From: Gammaproteobacteria bacterium
GTDB lineage: Bacteria > Pseudomonadota > Gammaproteobacteria > Steroidobacterales > GCA-2729495
Direction of reading: 5' to 3'
Assembly (NCBI GenBank): GCA_030426355.1
Contig: JAUHYQ010000001.1
Location: 310,001-374,000, forward strand
DNA: 64,000 nucleotides
A program made the translations under genes and the position numbers. The notes under the pieces are model-generated. The model searched no databases and was not told the DNA's origin. It was given only the letters and a program-made list of their open reading frames with translations. Positions 16,901-24,738 of the stretch are shown here, piece by piece. Numbering within the stretch: position 1 is the stretch's first letter; every line of letters begins with the position of its first letter.

Positions 16901-17292
16901 GCAAAGTTCACTTCGCCCGCATACCGGAGTACGAATTCGGTTTGGTCATCCGGAACGGTAATCCGATAGCGCGCGACGTGGTTGGTTTCACTGAGATTGA
17001 TGCTCGAGCCGTTGATGCCGCTAAAACTTTTTTCGCCGTTGTAGGGCAGCGACTCCACCGGGATATTGCTTTCGACAATCTTGACTGCATTGCTCAGGAC
17101 AAACTCAGCGCTCTGACCCGCATAAGCTTCAGGCAGGTTTAAAGTCGCGCTGACATCCAGCTGGTGGGTCACCGGATCCATCTGCACCTTTAACGTGTAT
17201 TTAATGTCGTCGTCAGCCAGCACGCCGCCAGAAGCCATCGTGGCCGCTAAAACAACCAAGCCACGCAACGCCCTATTCATTTTTATACTCAC
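13909..17292 (-). CDS. M1 aminopeptidase - M28 peptidase - PDZ fusion, exported
   Basis: 1127 residues. A GTG at 17292 has a well placed GGAG; an ATG four codons later is the alternative. Signal peptide ends near GGVLADDD. Residues about 30-450 are an M1 gluzincin domain with zinc site HEVLH (305-309) and Glu in NWCEGLTAY (about 327). A linker region follows (about 540-730, no family recognised). Residues about 740-1000 are an M28 aminopeptidase with all ligands visible: HYDHLGHG (His829), GADDNASG, GEEAG, NMDTVG, NYHRPSDT. About 1040-1127 is a PDZ domain (GSPGEQAGLQAGDVLVELAGKPV). It would degrade peptides in the periplasm. Two complete peptidase active sites in one chain are unusual. Confidence 0.9.
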   Translation of the reverse strand: MSIKMNRALRGLVVLAATMASGGVLADDDIKYTLKVQMDPVTHQLDVSATLNLPEAYAGQSAEFVLSNAVKIVESNIPVESLPYNGEKSFSGINGSSINLSETNHVARYRITVPDDQTEFVLRYAGEVNFALGDEKEQYTRGFRSTAGIVDEEGIYLAGSSLWYPYFSDELFRFEMDSNVPEGWHLISQGNGVSRDANGRSQWDSAGLVDEIYLVGGPLKRYNEAAGAVTAEVYLREADDALAQKYLTATAQYLEMYRNLIGPYPYGKFALVENFWETGYGMPSFTLLGPQIIRFPFILTSSYPHEVLHNWWGNSVFVDYSTGNWCEGLTAYMADHLMQELRGTGMEWRRDTLKKYRDFVKEGLDFPLTEFRSRHSAATEAVGYGKVAIGFHMLRRELGDDLFRQALQRFYRSNLGRKASFADVRAAFEATAEKDYEEFFRQWVEWTGAPSLQLDKVRVSSRSGGYRLRGVLKQLQSGAAYTLDVPLYVTTENGLEQFTIKAGSANQKFEFQVTSKPLLVEVDPEFDLFRLLDPRETAPSIGQVFGDPEILAVLPASASAEEQQRYRDLMEQWRSGSHAITVVTDAEVSALPDDKGVWLLGRDNRLAIELFGRDPDVDVDIGADTLLIGGTAVSQPDHSTVIIRRHPQNASKAVGWISVAPEAAFPGIGSKLPHYGKYSYLAFEGDEPANMLKGEWAATDSPLRVDLRDQNARFDGALQAARPPQREALAELPPVFSRDRLLEHVEVLAGEEMAGRGLGTPGLEMAADYIVSQFKAIGLQPGGDNGSYSQVFRVAEGEDGQPHDVRNIVGILPGKELSMSGQMLVVSAHYDHLGHGWPDERADAGDGIYYGADDNASGVSVLIELAKAMAETNPSRTVAFVAFTGEEAGLLGSKHFVEALAPHELSGVNAVLNMDTVGQLGDKPVQVYGGSTSSDWQHIFRGIGFTAGIQSTLITTDLASSDQQSFIDKGIPGVQISSGASLNYHRPSDTVDKVDGDGLVKVAVLAKEAAVYLAERPEPLTNTIDPNAKPAGPGRGEGGQRRVSLGTVPDFAFNGEGVRIEALVPGSPGEQAGLQAGDVLVELAGKPVTNLQGYTDLLKKLEPGKTVSMAVMRDGARIEASATLVAR

Positions 17293-17368
17293 AATCTTTC
17301 TCCGCCAGTCGTGCGCTGACCGCGCACGTCGAACCCGTTCGATATTCGTTATTCTTTACCGCTGCTCT

Positions 17369-18583
17369 TTATAGCTCGCGCCGCACCGGAATTATCACTT
17401 CCTGTTCTTTGCCATCACGGCGAACCAACGCAGTGGCAACGTCGCCCCAGCGCCAGCCCGATACAATGCGACGAAGATCTACGCCTGACTCCACCGTTTC
17501 GCCGTTCAGGCTTAACAGCACGTCACCGACCTCTATGCCGGCCCTGTCGGCAATAGAACCGCCACTGCGCTGAATGATCTTGGTCGGCTCATCACCGAGC
17601 TTACCCATCAGTGACACGCCCAGTGACGGGTAGATTTCATAATCTGCTTTCGGCAATCCCCAGATGAAGTTGGCATAGGACGCCTGTACCGTTTTGATCG
17701 GAGCACCGGTATCGTCGTTGATTTGCACCGGAATCAACGATGCGATCTTGCCGTCATAGTACGGTGCAGTCTGGCGCTCGGCACCCAAACCGTAGGTAAC
17801 GTGGCCGGAACCAATAAGCACCACCATGATGGCATCATCGCCGCCATTCTTCAGTAGCGCCTGCAGCGCGTTCCAGCCCATCGTTGCATCCCAGGTGGTT
17901 TGAGCACGCAACATGCCGTCAAGGCGTTCGTCACTCATATGCAGGGCGTCGTCCGGATCAAAAAAGCTGCGATACATGGCACGCTGCTCATCCGTGGGCG
18001 GCAATACCTGATGCGGAATATGCTCCGCTTCTTCGGGCGTCAGATCTTTAAAGCCTTTCTTGCGCACCGCCGAGACAACTTCGCGGGGCGTATTAACGCC
18101 GTACATACGGATGCCATGCTCGCGCGCGAAGACGAATATTTCGCGGTAGTACTCCCAGTTGTAACCCCAGTAGGTATACCACTCTGCTTTGTCTACAAAC
18201 TCTTGCTCACTCTGATTGCCGTCAATCCACGCGTCGAGCGAGGCCTGTTGCGTATAGGGAAACATTTCCAGGCCGATCATGACTTCGCGGCCGGCTGCGT
18301 GCAGTGCCTGAATCGCCCTCAATTGGACGCGGTGATAATCAATATTGGTATGCGTCTCGCCAATAAAGAACAAGCCCACATCGCTGAGGCGTGCCGCCAT
18401 TTCAGCCGGGGTTACCGTATTACCGGTCGCGGTATCAACTATACCGTCGAGCACCACATCGACGCTGCGATTCTTGCGATCAGGGTCGCCGATGGCGTGG
18501 TGCAAATCGGACTGCCCGGCAAACACCGTGCTGCCGACAAGAAGCAAACAGAAAACTAAAACCAATCGTTTGGCAATATACAT
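17369..18583 (-). CDS. ChaN-like (Tiki/TraB-related) exported protein with C-terminal PDZ domain
   Basis: 404 residues. Signal peptide ends VFAGQSD. About residues 60-290 match the ChaN haem-binding family: VGLFFIGETHTNIDYHRVQL, MIGLEMFPYTQQ, the YWGYNWEYYREI block, and MVVLIGSGHVTYGLG. The GETH and GSGH motifs are shared with TraB/Tiki-type metalloproteases. About 320-400 is a PDZ domain (GSIADRAGIEVGDVLLSLNGETV). It lies 76 bases upstream of the M1-M28-PDZ peptidase and may share its transcript and act with it in peptide or haem-protein turnover. Confidence 0.85.
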   Translation of the reverse strand: MYIAKRLVLVFCLLLVGSTVFAGQSDLHHAIGDPDRKNRSVDVVLDGIVDTATGNTVTPAEMAARLSDVGLFFIGETHTNIDYHRVQLRAIQALHAAGREVMIGLEMFPYTQQASLDAWIDGNQSEQEFVDKAEWYTYWGYNWEYYREIFVFAREHGIRMYGVNTPREVVSAVRKKGFKDLTPEEAEHIPHQVLPPTDEQRAMYRSFFDPDDALHMSDERLDGMLRAQTTWDATMGWNALQALLKNGGDDAIMVVLIGSGHVTYGLGAERQTAPYYDGKIASLIPVQINDDTGAPIKTVQASYANFIWGLPKADYEIYPSLGVSLMGKLGDEPTKIIQRSGGSIADRAGIEVGDVLLSLNGETVESGVDLRRIVSGWRWGDVATALVRRDGKEQEVIIPVRREL

Positions 18584-18605
18584 AGACCTATACCGGATAA
18601 TTGTT

Positions 18606-18641
18606 AATCGAAATTCGACAATCGAAATTCGTCAATCGGTT
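18606..18641 (-). repeat. 14-bp direct repeats upstream of the ChaN-like gene
   Basis: Two near-identical 14-mers (AATCGAAATTCGAC, AATCGAAATTCGTC, 18606-18633) and a partial third (AATCGG). Each holds the 9-bp palindrome CGAAATTCG. They sit 23 bases before the ATG at 18583, between it and the terminator of the receptor gene upstream, a position suitable for an operator. No regulator is identified. Confidence 0.45.
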
Positions 18642-18642
18642 A

Positions 18643-18676
18643 AACAAAACCGCCCGTGGCATAAGCCACGGGCGGT
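18643..18676 (-). terminator. Rho-independent terminator after second TonB receptor
   Basis: Perfect 12-bp stem (ACCGCCCGTGGC / reverse complement, 18649-18660 and 18665-18676) with an ATAA loop. Read on the minus strand it is followed by TTTTGTTT. Confidence 0.88.
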
Positions 18677-18722
18677 CGGATACAGCAGGGTAAAACCGAG
18701 CGTAAGCTCAGCGGATTACCCG

Positions 18723-21344
18723 TTACTTGAACCGCCCACGCAGCGTTACACCAATCGTTCTGCGCTGCGGGTGCGAAGCCGTCAGACGCCACGGGAACAA
18801 TGTGTCAAAGCCCTGGGTGCCGTCCGGCAACGCGTTGGTGAGGTATACATCGCGGAATGCCGATTCCACGGTGTCATCATCAAACAGGTTGTTGACCCAC
18901 AGTTCAACGGTGTACTGATCCGCCTCAAGACCGGTGCGAAGGTTCGCGCGGAAGCGACCCGGAATGCGGGCCTGGTTCGGGAGACCCACGTACCAGCGCG
19001 ACTGATAGTTCACGTCACCACGGGTATACCAGTCCCAATCGCTGTTGAACTGGGTTCTGAATGTGGCGTTGGCGTTGAACTGCAACTCCGGCTGACGTTG
19101 CAAGGTCTGTCCTTGCATGCTGCCGTTAGGTGCAAAACTCGGGAACGCGACAAAGCTCTCGACCTGGCCCTTGTTGAAACGGGCTCGGTTATAGGAGACG
19201 CCCACACCGCCGTCCAACTGATCGCTGAAGGTGTTGTTCACCAGCAACTCAAAGCCGGCAATTTTGGCATCGCCGATATTGCCGGATACACCTTCCGGCA
19301 CAATGGCTTTACCGTCCACATCGGTCACGATCTGAGGCAGTACGATGTCCGACCAGTCGGAATAGTAAATAGCGCCGTCAATCAGTGTGGCACCATCATT
19401 TACGACAGTCTTGTAACCAACTTCATAGGTCACGATATCTTCCTGACCGAAGCGACGACTTTGAGTGACGCCGTCCACACACATCGGGCCCGGACAATCC
19501 GGGTCGGCATTGACGGTTTCCGGCGTAAAGTTTTCAATACCGCCTTCCTTTACACCCGTGGCAATCGCGGCATAGACAGTCGTCAATTCGTCGAGGTTGT
19601 AAGTCAAATCAGCCCGCCAGTTGAAGAAGTCATCATCGAATTCTTCACGCGAGGCCGAAGGACCGCTGATGGATTTTTCTTCGTAGTCCGTGTATCGACC
19701 CTGAAAACCGACGGTCAGGTCATCCTGAAGATCGTATTCGGTGCTGAAGAAACCGGCCAACTGCTCCGATTCGGATTTGTTGATGTAATCCAGCCCCGGC
19801 GGCGTCGCGGAGAAAATATCGGCGAAAATAAAGGCACCAAAGCCCGCAGAAATGCCAATTGCATTACTAACGCCCGGTATCGCGGGAATAAACTCAATAC
19901 AGGGGCATAGATTCGGAGGCCCAAAGGGGAAAGCAAATTGCGCATCGCTGGGAATCGAATCAGGGCCCGCCCAAGCACCGAAGCCCTCAATTATCGGTGC
20001 CGTAGTCTTGGTATTGCGGAAGTAGGCGCCCACCGTATAGCGGAAGGCATTGTCTTCCGGGCTGGAAAACCGGAACTCCTGGCTAAAGTCTTCTAGCTTA
20101 CTCTTGCCAGCCGACCCCTGTATGGCAGGAACTTGAAAACTGTCGATCTCATAAGTTTGTGTAGGACCAAACATAGGGCCCAGCACATTCGTCAGGTAAG
20201 CGAAAGTCGTACCCGACTTGCCGCGATCGGTGCTGGCCAGAATTTCGCCCTTGGTTTCGGAATAACCCGTCAAGGAACTGAGGGTACCGACGCCGATATC
20301 CCAGTTCAGGTTCAGGCTGGTGCGGAAGATTTCACGCACTTCGCCGGTTTCACCCACAGTCGTGGACAGATCGTTTTTGCCGACCGACGGAATGTTGCCG
20401 CAGTAGTTCAGCAAGCGATCCGGGTTTGCCGACATCGGGTCTGTCGGTGGATCAAGTTCCGGCTCGCAGTTCGCCGGAATCTGGCTTTGAGCCGGCGGGT
20501 CGATATGGTCATCCGACACATACATATTCAGCTGCGCATCAAATGTATCGCTCGGTGTAAAGAACAAGGAACCCGAAAGAATCTTGTATTTATGTCCGCC
20601 GATATCCTGATTAGCCGCAGAATTCTGGTTGTTGTAGGTACCGCCGAAATCGTCATACATCGCCGAGATACGACCGGAGAGCACGTCACCCACCATCGGA
20701 CCGGAAATCGATGCCGAAATCAGGCGTTTGTCGTCAGTGCCCATGGTCACTTCGCCTTTGACCGCCAGCTCATCACCCGGCTTCGCGGTCACAAAGTTGA
20801 CCGCGCCACTGAATGCATTGAAGCCAAAGTACGCCGGCTGCGGGCCACGTAACACTTCGATACGCTCAAAATCCAGAAAGCCGAAATTCAGCGCACTGGA
20901 TACATAGATGCCGTCTACATACACCGGTGCATTCGGATTGCCGAATATATCCACCTGACTGACACCGCGAATCGTCGGCACCGACAAGTCCTCACCGAAA
21001 TAATTCTGGAAGGACAAACCCGGAGTTACACTGGCCACATCACTGAGGTTAGTGATCTGCGCTTCCTCCAGTTGCTCGGCACTCAACGTCCTGATCGCGA
21101 CAGCCACGTCGAGCACGCTTTCTTCGCTGCGCCGCGCCGTGGTGACCAGCTCCGGTGTGTTCTTAAGAATATCCGTCAGGCTGGTAGCGCCTGCAGCCTC
21201 CAAATCCTCGGAACTGACCCTGTCTACCGGCGAGGCACCGTCCCTTGCCGATCGGTGGCCGGCCGCCGACGCATTCAGCGCGACCAACAGCATCGCCGCT
21301 GCGCCTGTCAGCGCCGCCAGTTGTTTATGACCCAATGTGATCAT
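18723..21344 (-). CDS. TonB-dependent outer-membrane receptor with duplicated plug start
   Basis: 873 residues from ATG 21344, chosen for a strong AAGGGGA six bases upstream and a signal peptide directly after it (ending NASAAGH). After the signal come two consecutive plug-type beginnings: residues about 41-64 (RVSSEDLEAAGATSLTDIL) and, following a TonB-box-like LVTTARRSEESV, about 77-101 (RTLSAEQLEEAQITNLSDV). The second continues into a normal plug (PTIRGVSQVDIFG, IEVLRGPQPAYFGFNAFSGA) and barrel ending RGRFK. The extra first segment looks like the start of another receptor fused in front. Forms a two-gene unit with the beta-propeller lipoprotein 48 bases upstream. Confidence 0.92.
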   Translation of the reverse strand: MITLGHKQLAALTGAAAMLLVALNASAAGHRSARDGASPVDRVSSEDLEAAGATSLTDILKNTPELVTTARRSEESVLDVAVAIRTLSAEQLEEAQITNLSDVASVTPGLSFQNYFGEDLSVPTIRGVSQVDIFGNPNAPVYVDGIYVSSALNFGFLDFERIEVLRGPQPAYFGFNAFSGAVNFVTAKPGDELAVKGEVTMGTDDKRLISASISGPMVGDVLSGRISAMYDDFGGTYNNQNSAANQDIGGHKYKILSGSLFFTPSDTFDAQLNMYVSDDHIDPPAQSQIPANCEPELDPPTDPMSANPDRLLNYCGNIPSVGKNDLSTTVGETGEVREIFRTSLNLNWDIGVGTLSSLTGYSETKGEILASTDRGKSGTTFAYLTNVLGPMFGPTQTYEIDSFQVPAIQGSAGKSKLEDFSQEFRFSSPEDNAFRYTVGAYFRNTKTTAPIIEGFGAWAGPDSIPSDAQFAFPFGPPNLCPCIEFIPAIPGVSNAIGISAGFGAFIFADIFSATPPGLDYINKSESEQLAGFFSTEYDLQDDLTVGFQGRYTDYEEKSISGPSASREEFDDDFFNWRADLTYNLDELTTVYAAIATGVKEGGIENFTPETVNADPDCPGPMCVDGVTQSRRFGQEDIVTYEVGYKTVVNDGATLIDGAIYYSDWSDIVLPQIVTDVDGKAIVPEGVSGNIGDAKIAGFELLVNNTFSDQLDGGVGVSYNRARFNKGQVESFVAFPSFAPNGSMQGQTLQRQPELQFNANATFRTQFNSDWDWYTRGDVNYQSRWYVGLPNQARIPGRFRANLRTGLEADQYTVELWVNNLFDDDTVESAFRDVYLTNALPDGTQGFDTLFPWRLTASHPQRRTIGVTLRGRFK

Positions 21345-21392
21345 TAGTTTTCCCCTTATGGCCCTCGCGGACCGCAAAATAACAAAGTCTGC

Positions 21393-22550
21393 TTACTCAG
21401 CAGCTTCTGGTGCTTCAATTCCCGGAACCGACCCCGTGTAGTTCTCCGGCCCCAGATTGAGTGACGAAACGTCCATCACCCACGTATACAAATTCGACAT
21501 GAAGCCCGGACCTTCTGACCGCGCAAACAGCATCTTGGTGCCGTCCGGCGACAGCGACGGGAAGCCGTCAAAGCTGTCATTGAAAGTCAGCCGCTTGTTC
21601 GGCTCAATACCGGCCAGATCACCAAGGAAGATTTCCCAGTTGTTGTTTTCGATGATCCGCACGAACACGTAGTGACGACCGTCGGGTGCCGGGTAAGGCG
21701 CCCAGTTCATGTCGCGATCGAAGGTACGCGGCGTGGCTTCGCCTGTTTCAGCATCGACCGTGAACACCGTCATTGGCGTCGGACGTATTACACCGTATTC
21801 CGAGCGCTTCCAGGCACGGGTCAGGATGGTCTTGTTGTCGGGCAGATAGAAAGGCGCACCTTCCTGCCATTCCGGCGTAAAAGTCAGCTGCTGTTCGTCG
21901 GTGCCGTCAAAGCGCATCTTCCACAGATCCATGTTGCCGTCGATCTGGCGGCCGAAAACGATCCATTCACCGTCGGGTGAAATGGATACCTCAGCCTCGT
22001 AGTACTTGTTATTCGTCAGGCGCTTGATGTTGCCGCCGTCCAGATCGGACAAATACAGCTCACCACCCTGCGGGTAATCGTTGGAGTCGGACCAGTTGCC
22101 AATCGGCATGTCCAGATTGTCGCGAGTGGACGTCCAGACCAGCCCTTCCCCGTTCGGCCAGAAATAGGAACAAGCGTCCTGACCCTTGTCATTGATGCGC
22201 TTAATGTCTGTGCCCTGATCAGTAAACGTATAGGTCAGCGCACCCGAGTCGCGGCCTTCGGCACGCAATGCATCCGGATCCTGAGTCTGCGCGATAACGT
22301 GCAGGTTGTCAGGCGCGTAATACGCCTCTGCAGCCTTCGGGATATTCGGGATCTTCCAAGTCGGCAGTTCGTTTTCGTTCTGCGAAACTGCTGCAATAGC
22401 GGAAACCGCTGACTCGGCCGCAGCAGCAGCAGTGTCTGCTGCCTGCTCGCTCACTTTAGAAGTGTCACCGCAAGCGGCCAGTGTGAGTGCTGCTAATGCA
22501 ACGCAAAAACCTGCACGTGCGGTTACACCGCCGTCATTATTTTCAAACAT
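21393..22550 (-). CDS. TolB-like beta-propeller lipoprotein
   Basis: 385 residues from ATG 22550, which has GGGGGA upstream and starts a lipoprotein signal ending in ALTLAACGD (lipobox L-A-A-C). An Ala/Ser-rich linker follows, then WD40-like PD40 repeats: YYAPDNLHVIAQ, EAEVSISPDGEWIVFGRQ, MDLWKMRFDGTDEQQLTF, GFPSLSPDGTKMLFARS. The repeats match TolB C-terminal propeller blades, but no TolB N-terminal domain is present. It probably binds something in the periplasm for the receptor encoded next, with which it is co-transcribed. Confidence 0.85.
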   Translation of the reverse strand: MFENNDGGVTARAGFCVALAALTLAACGDTSKVSEQAADTAAAAAESAVSAIAAVSQNENELPTWKIPNIPKAAEAYYAPDNLHVIAQTQDPDALRAEGRDSGALTYTFTDQGTDIKRINDKGQDACSYFWPNGEGLVWTSTRDNLDMPIGNWSDSNDYPQGGELYLSDLDGGNIKRLTNNKYYEAEVSISPDGEWIVFGRQIDGNMDLWKMRFDGTDEQQLTFTPEWQEGAPFYLPDNKTILTRAWKRSEYGVIRPTPMTVFTVDAETGEATPRTFDRDMNWAPYPAPDGRHYVFVRIIENNNWEIFLGDLAGIEPNKRLTFNDSFDGFPSLSPDGTKMLFARSEGPGFMSNLYTWVMDVSSLNLGPENYTGSVPGIEAPEAAE

Positions 22551-22721
22551 CAATATCCCCCGGACATTGTCGACAACGCGCTGTGGCGTTGCCGAGTGGC
22601 TGTAATTTTCATCTAAGGTAGCCCGCATACGCGTGCGAGTGTTTGACAGAATACGACTAATAATAAGCCTTATACAAGTCATAACTGCAGGAACATATGA
22701 AGCCCTCTTTATTTCCTGAGG

Positions 22722-23651
22722 TTATATACCGGCCGCTGACCAACCGGTTGACTGCAAATACTCCCGTAACGTCGTCAGCTGCGGCAGCTCTCGGCGCAAG
22801 GCCTCTACATCAGCGGTGTATCCCACTTCGTCATACCAGCGAAACAAGGGCCGCAGCGGTTTCGGCATGGCTGCCAGAAACTCGGCCAGAGGAAGTTGCC
22901 GGTAAGGGACAGGGCGCCCGAGGACTTCGCTGAAGATATCCACGTGTTGCTGCACCGTCATGCGATCGCCCGCGATATTAATCGCCTTGCCCTGCCAGCG
23001 CGCGGGCTTGTCGAAAGCCTCGCCGACAAACAACCCGATATCGCGTACGGCAATAAAGTGCAGCATGCGGTCGGGCGCGCGCGAGTCGGTAACGCCCGAC
23101 TTAACGATGCTTTTCTTCAGGGTCTCGAAGTTTTCCATAAACGCGACAGGCCGAAACACGGTGTAAGGCAACCCGCTCTTCAGGATCGCTTTTTCCACTT
23201 CCATCTTGGCGCCGGGAATACCCTTGCCCGGTTCCGCAGCCGCACCTGAGCTATAGACAAGATGGCGCACGCCTGCTGCTTGGGCCGCGGCAATTACGTT
23301 CAGGCCTTCATCCAATTCGTTTGGTGAAAACCCGCTGTAAAAGAATACTTTGCGGATATCGCGCATGGCGACATCGAGCGAATCGCGATCACCATAGTCA
23401 CCAGCGACGACTTCCACGCCTTTCGCGCCGAGGGACTGCGCCGCATCCGACTGCGGATTACGCGTCAGCGCCCGCACCCGGTAACCGCGCGCCAGCAATT
23501 CGTCCACGACCGCGCCGCCCTGCCGTCCCGTTGCCCCGCCGACCAGCACAGCTTCTGGTTCGTCGGTAATCGAGCAGGCCCCCATTAACAATCCCGCGGT
23601 AATGGCGAGCAACCATACTCTGAATTTCATATTCATAACGTAGAGGTTCAT
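22722..23651 (-). CDS. NmrA-like NAD(P)-binding protein with lipoprotein signal
   Basis: 309 residues from ATG 23651 (GCAGG upstream; ATGs at 23636 and 23630 are alternatives). The N-terminus is a lipoprotein signal ending AGLLMGACS. It is followed by a Rossmann fold of the NmrA/atypical SDR family: AVLVGGATGRQGGAVVDELL (GxxGxxG), VEVVAGDYGDRDSL, HLVYSSGAA, YTVFRPVAFMENF. NmrA-like proteins bind NAD(P) and usually act in the cytoplasm, so the lipobox is odd. It is separated by 25 bases from the MDR gene upstream and belongs to the same run of genes. Confidence 0.8.
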   Translation of the reverse strand: MNLYVMNMKFRVWLLAITAGLLMGACSITDEPEAVLVGGATGRQGGAVVDELLARGYRVRALTRNPQSDAAQSLGAKGVEVVAGDYGDRDSLDVAMRDIRKVFFYSGFSPNELDEGLNVIAAAQAAGVRHLVYSSGAAAEPGKGIPGAKMEVEKAILKSGLPYTVFRPVAFMENFETLKKSIVKSGVTDSRAPDRMLHFIAVRDIGLFVGEAFDKPARWQGKAINIAGDRMTVQQHVDIFSEVLGRPVPYRQLPLAEFLAAMPKPLRPLFRWYDEVGYTADVEALRRELPQLTTLREYLQSTGWSAAGI

Positions 23652-23676
23652 AACCTGCAGGCGCGAGGCCTGCGTA

Positions 23677-24735
23677 TCAATCCATGTTAATAACAATTTT
23701 TCCAATATGGCTGCCATCACCCACGCGCTCGATAGCACCAGCCGCTTCTGCGAACGGATACTCGGCGCCTATCACCGGATGAATCTCATGTTGATGCAGA
23801 AATGCGACCATGTGTTCGAAGCCGTCACGATTACCCACTGCAACACCGTGTATATGTGCATTGCGTTCAATCAGATGAAACACGTTCAAACCCAGATCGA
23901 TGCCACCAAAATATCCGATCACGTTTATGTGCCCGCCACGACGCAATGCTGCCACTGACTGGGCGAGGGTGCCGGTGCCCCCGACATCCAGCACGGCATG
24001 CACACCAAAACCATCAGCCAGTTCACGAGCCACTGCACCCCACTCTGGTTGCCGTGCATAATTAATGCCGTGATCAGCACCGAGTTGCAGCGCTTGCTCC
24101 AGCTTGGCGTCGTCACCGGAGGTCACGATCACCTTGGCGCCCAGTGCTTTGGCAAATTGCAGGCCGAACAGGCTAACGCCGCCGGTGCCCTGCACCAGTA
24201 CCCAGTCGCCGGCGCCTATGGACGAATAGTTCACCAGCGCAGTCCATGCCGTGAGTCCGGCGCACGGCAGACAGGCTGCCTCAGCGGCACTCAGGTATTC
24301 CGGCACGCGAATAAGCTGGTGAGGCTTGTAGACCCCGTATTCACGCAGTACCCCAGGGGCCTCCAAACCGGACGAAACTCGGCGCTCATCGGCGAGCGCC
24401 TCGCCACTCAGCCATTCGGGGAAAAATAACGGACATACAAGATCGCCAATGGAGATCCCGTCGACGTCTTTACCCACCTCCTCCACAATGCCGGCACCGT
24501 CCGACACTGGCACGATGGGCAGCGGCTGATCGGGCGAAAAGGTACCGGCGATAATCTGCGCATCCCGCGAGTTGACGGCGGCGGCTGCAAATCTGACCAG
24601 CACTTCACCGCCCTTGGACATCCCCTTGGACATCCCCTTGGACATCCCCTTGGACATCCCCTTGAGCATCGGCTTGTCCAGCTCGGCCAGCTGCAAATTG
24701 TCGGCGCCGAAACGCGGCAAGATAATGGCTCGCAT
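23677..24735 (-). CDS. Zinc-independent MDR alcohol dehydrogenase/quinone oxidoreductase with N-terminal MSKG repeat
   Basis: 352 residues. GroES-like domain, then a Rossmann domain (WVLVQGTGGVSLFGLQFAKALG). CAGLTAWTALV and the absence of zinc ligands point to the NADPH:quinone reductase-like branch of the MDR family. Residues about 24-43 are tandem M-S-K-G units encoded by a 12-bp repeat, inserted in the first beta-strands where relatives have none. The start ATG is 3 bases after the stop of the EamA gene, so the two are translationally close. Confidence 0.9.
   Translation of the reverse strand: MRAIILPRFGADNLQLAELDKPMLKGMSKGMSKGMSKGMSKGGEVLVRFAAAAVNSRDAQIIAGTFSPDQPLPIVPVSDGAGIVEEVGKDVDGISIGDLVCPLFFPEWLSGEALADERRVSSGLEAPGVLREYGVYKPHQLIRVPEYLSAAEAACLPCAGLTAWTALVNYSSIGAGDWVLVQGTGGVSLFGLQFAKALGAKVIVTSGDDAKLEQALQLGADHGINYARQPEWGAVARELADGFGVHAVLDVGGTGTLAQSVAALRRGGHINVIGYFGGIDLGLNVFHLIERNAHIHGVAVGNRDGFEHMVAFLHQHEIHPVIGAEYPFAEAAGAIERVGDGSHIGKIVINMD
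24611..24670 (-). repeat. 12-bp in-frame tandem repeat (4 perfect + 1 degenerate)
   Basis: Unit CCCTTGGACATC repeated four times without change (24611-24658) and once with two changes (24659-24670). On the coding strand it reads Met-Ser-Lys-Gly per unit. Gain or loss of units keeps the frame. Confidence 0.95.
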
Positions 24736-24738
24736 AAT

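Noticed and set aside
18345-19910. Long plus-strand open frame of 521 codons
   Set aside because: It lies opposite the ChaN-like and TonB receptor genes, which have clear domains and ribosome-binding sites. The predicted protein has no recognisable domain and crosses a terminator.
22661-22673. ATAAG-C-CTTAT-like inverted repeat before the beta-propeller lipoprotein gene, considered as a Fur box
   Set aside because: Arms are only five bases and the sequence does not match the Fur consensus.
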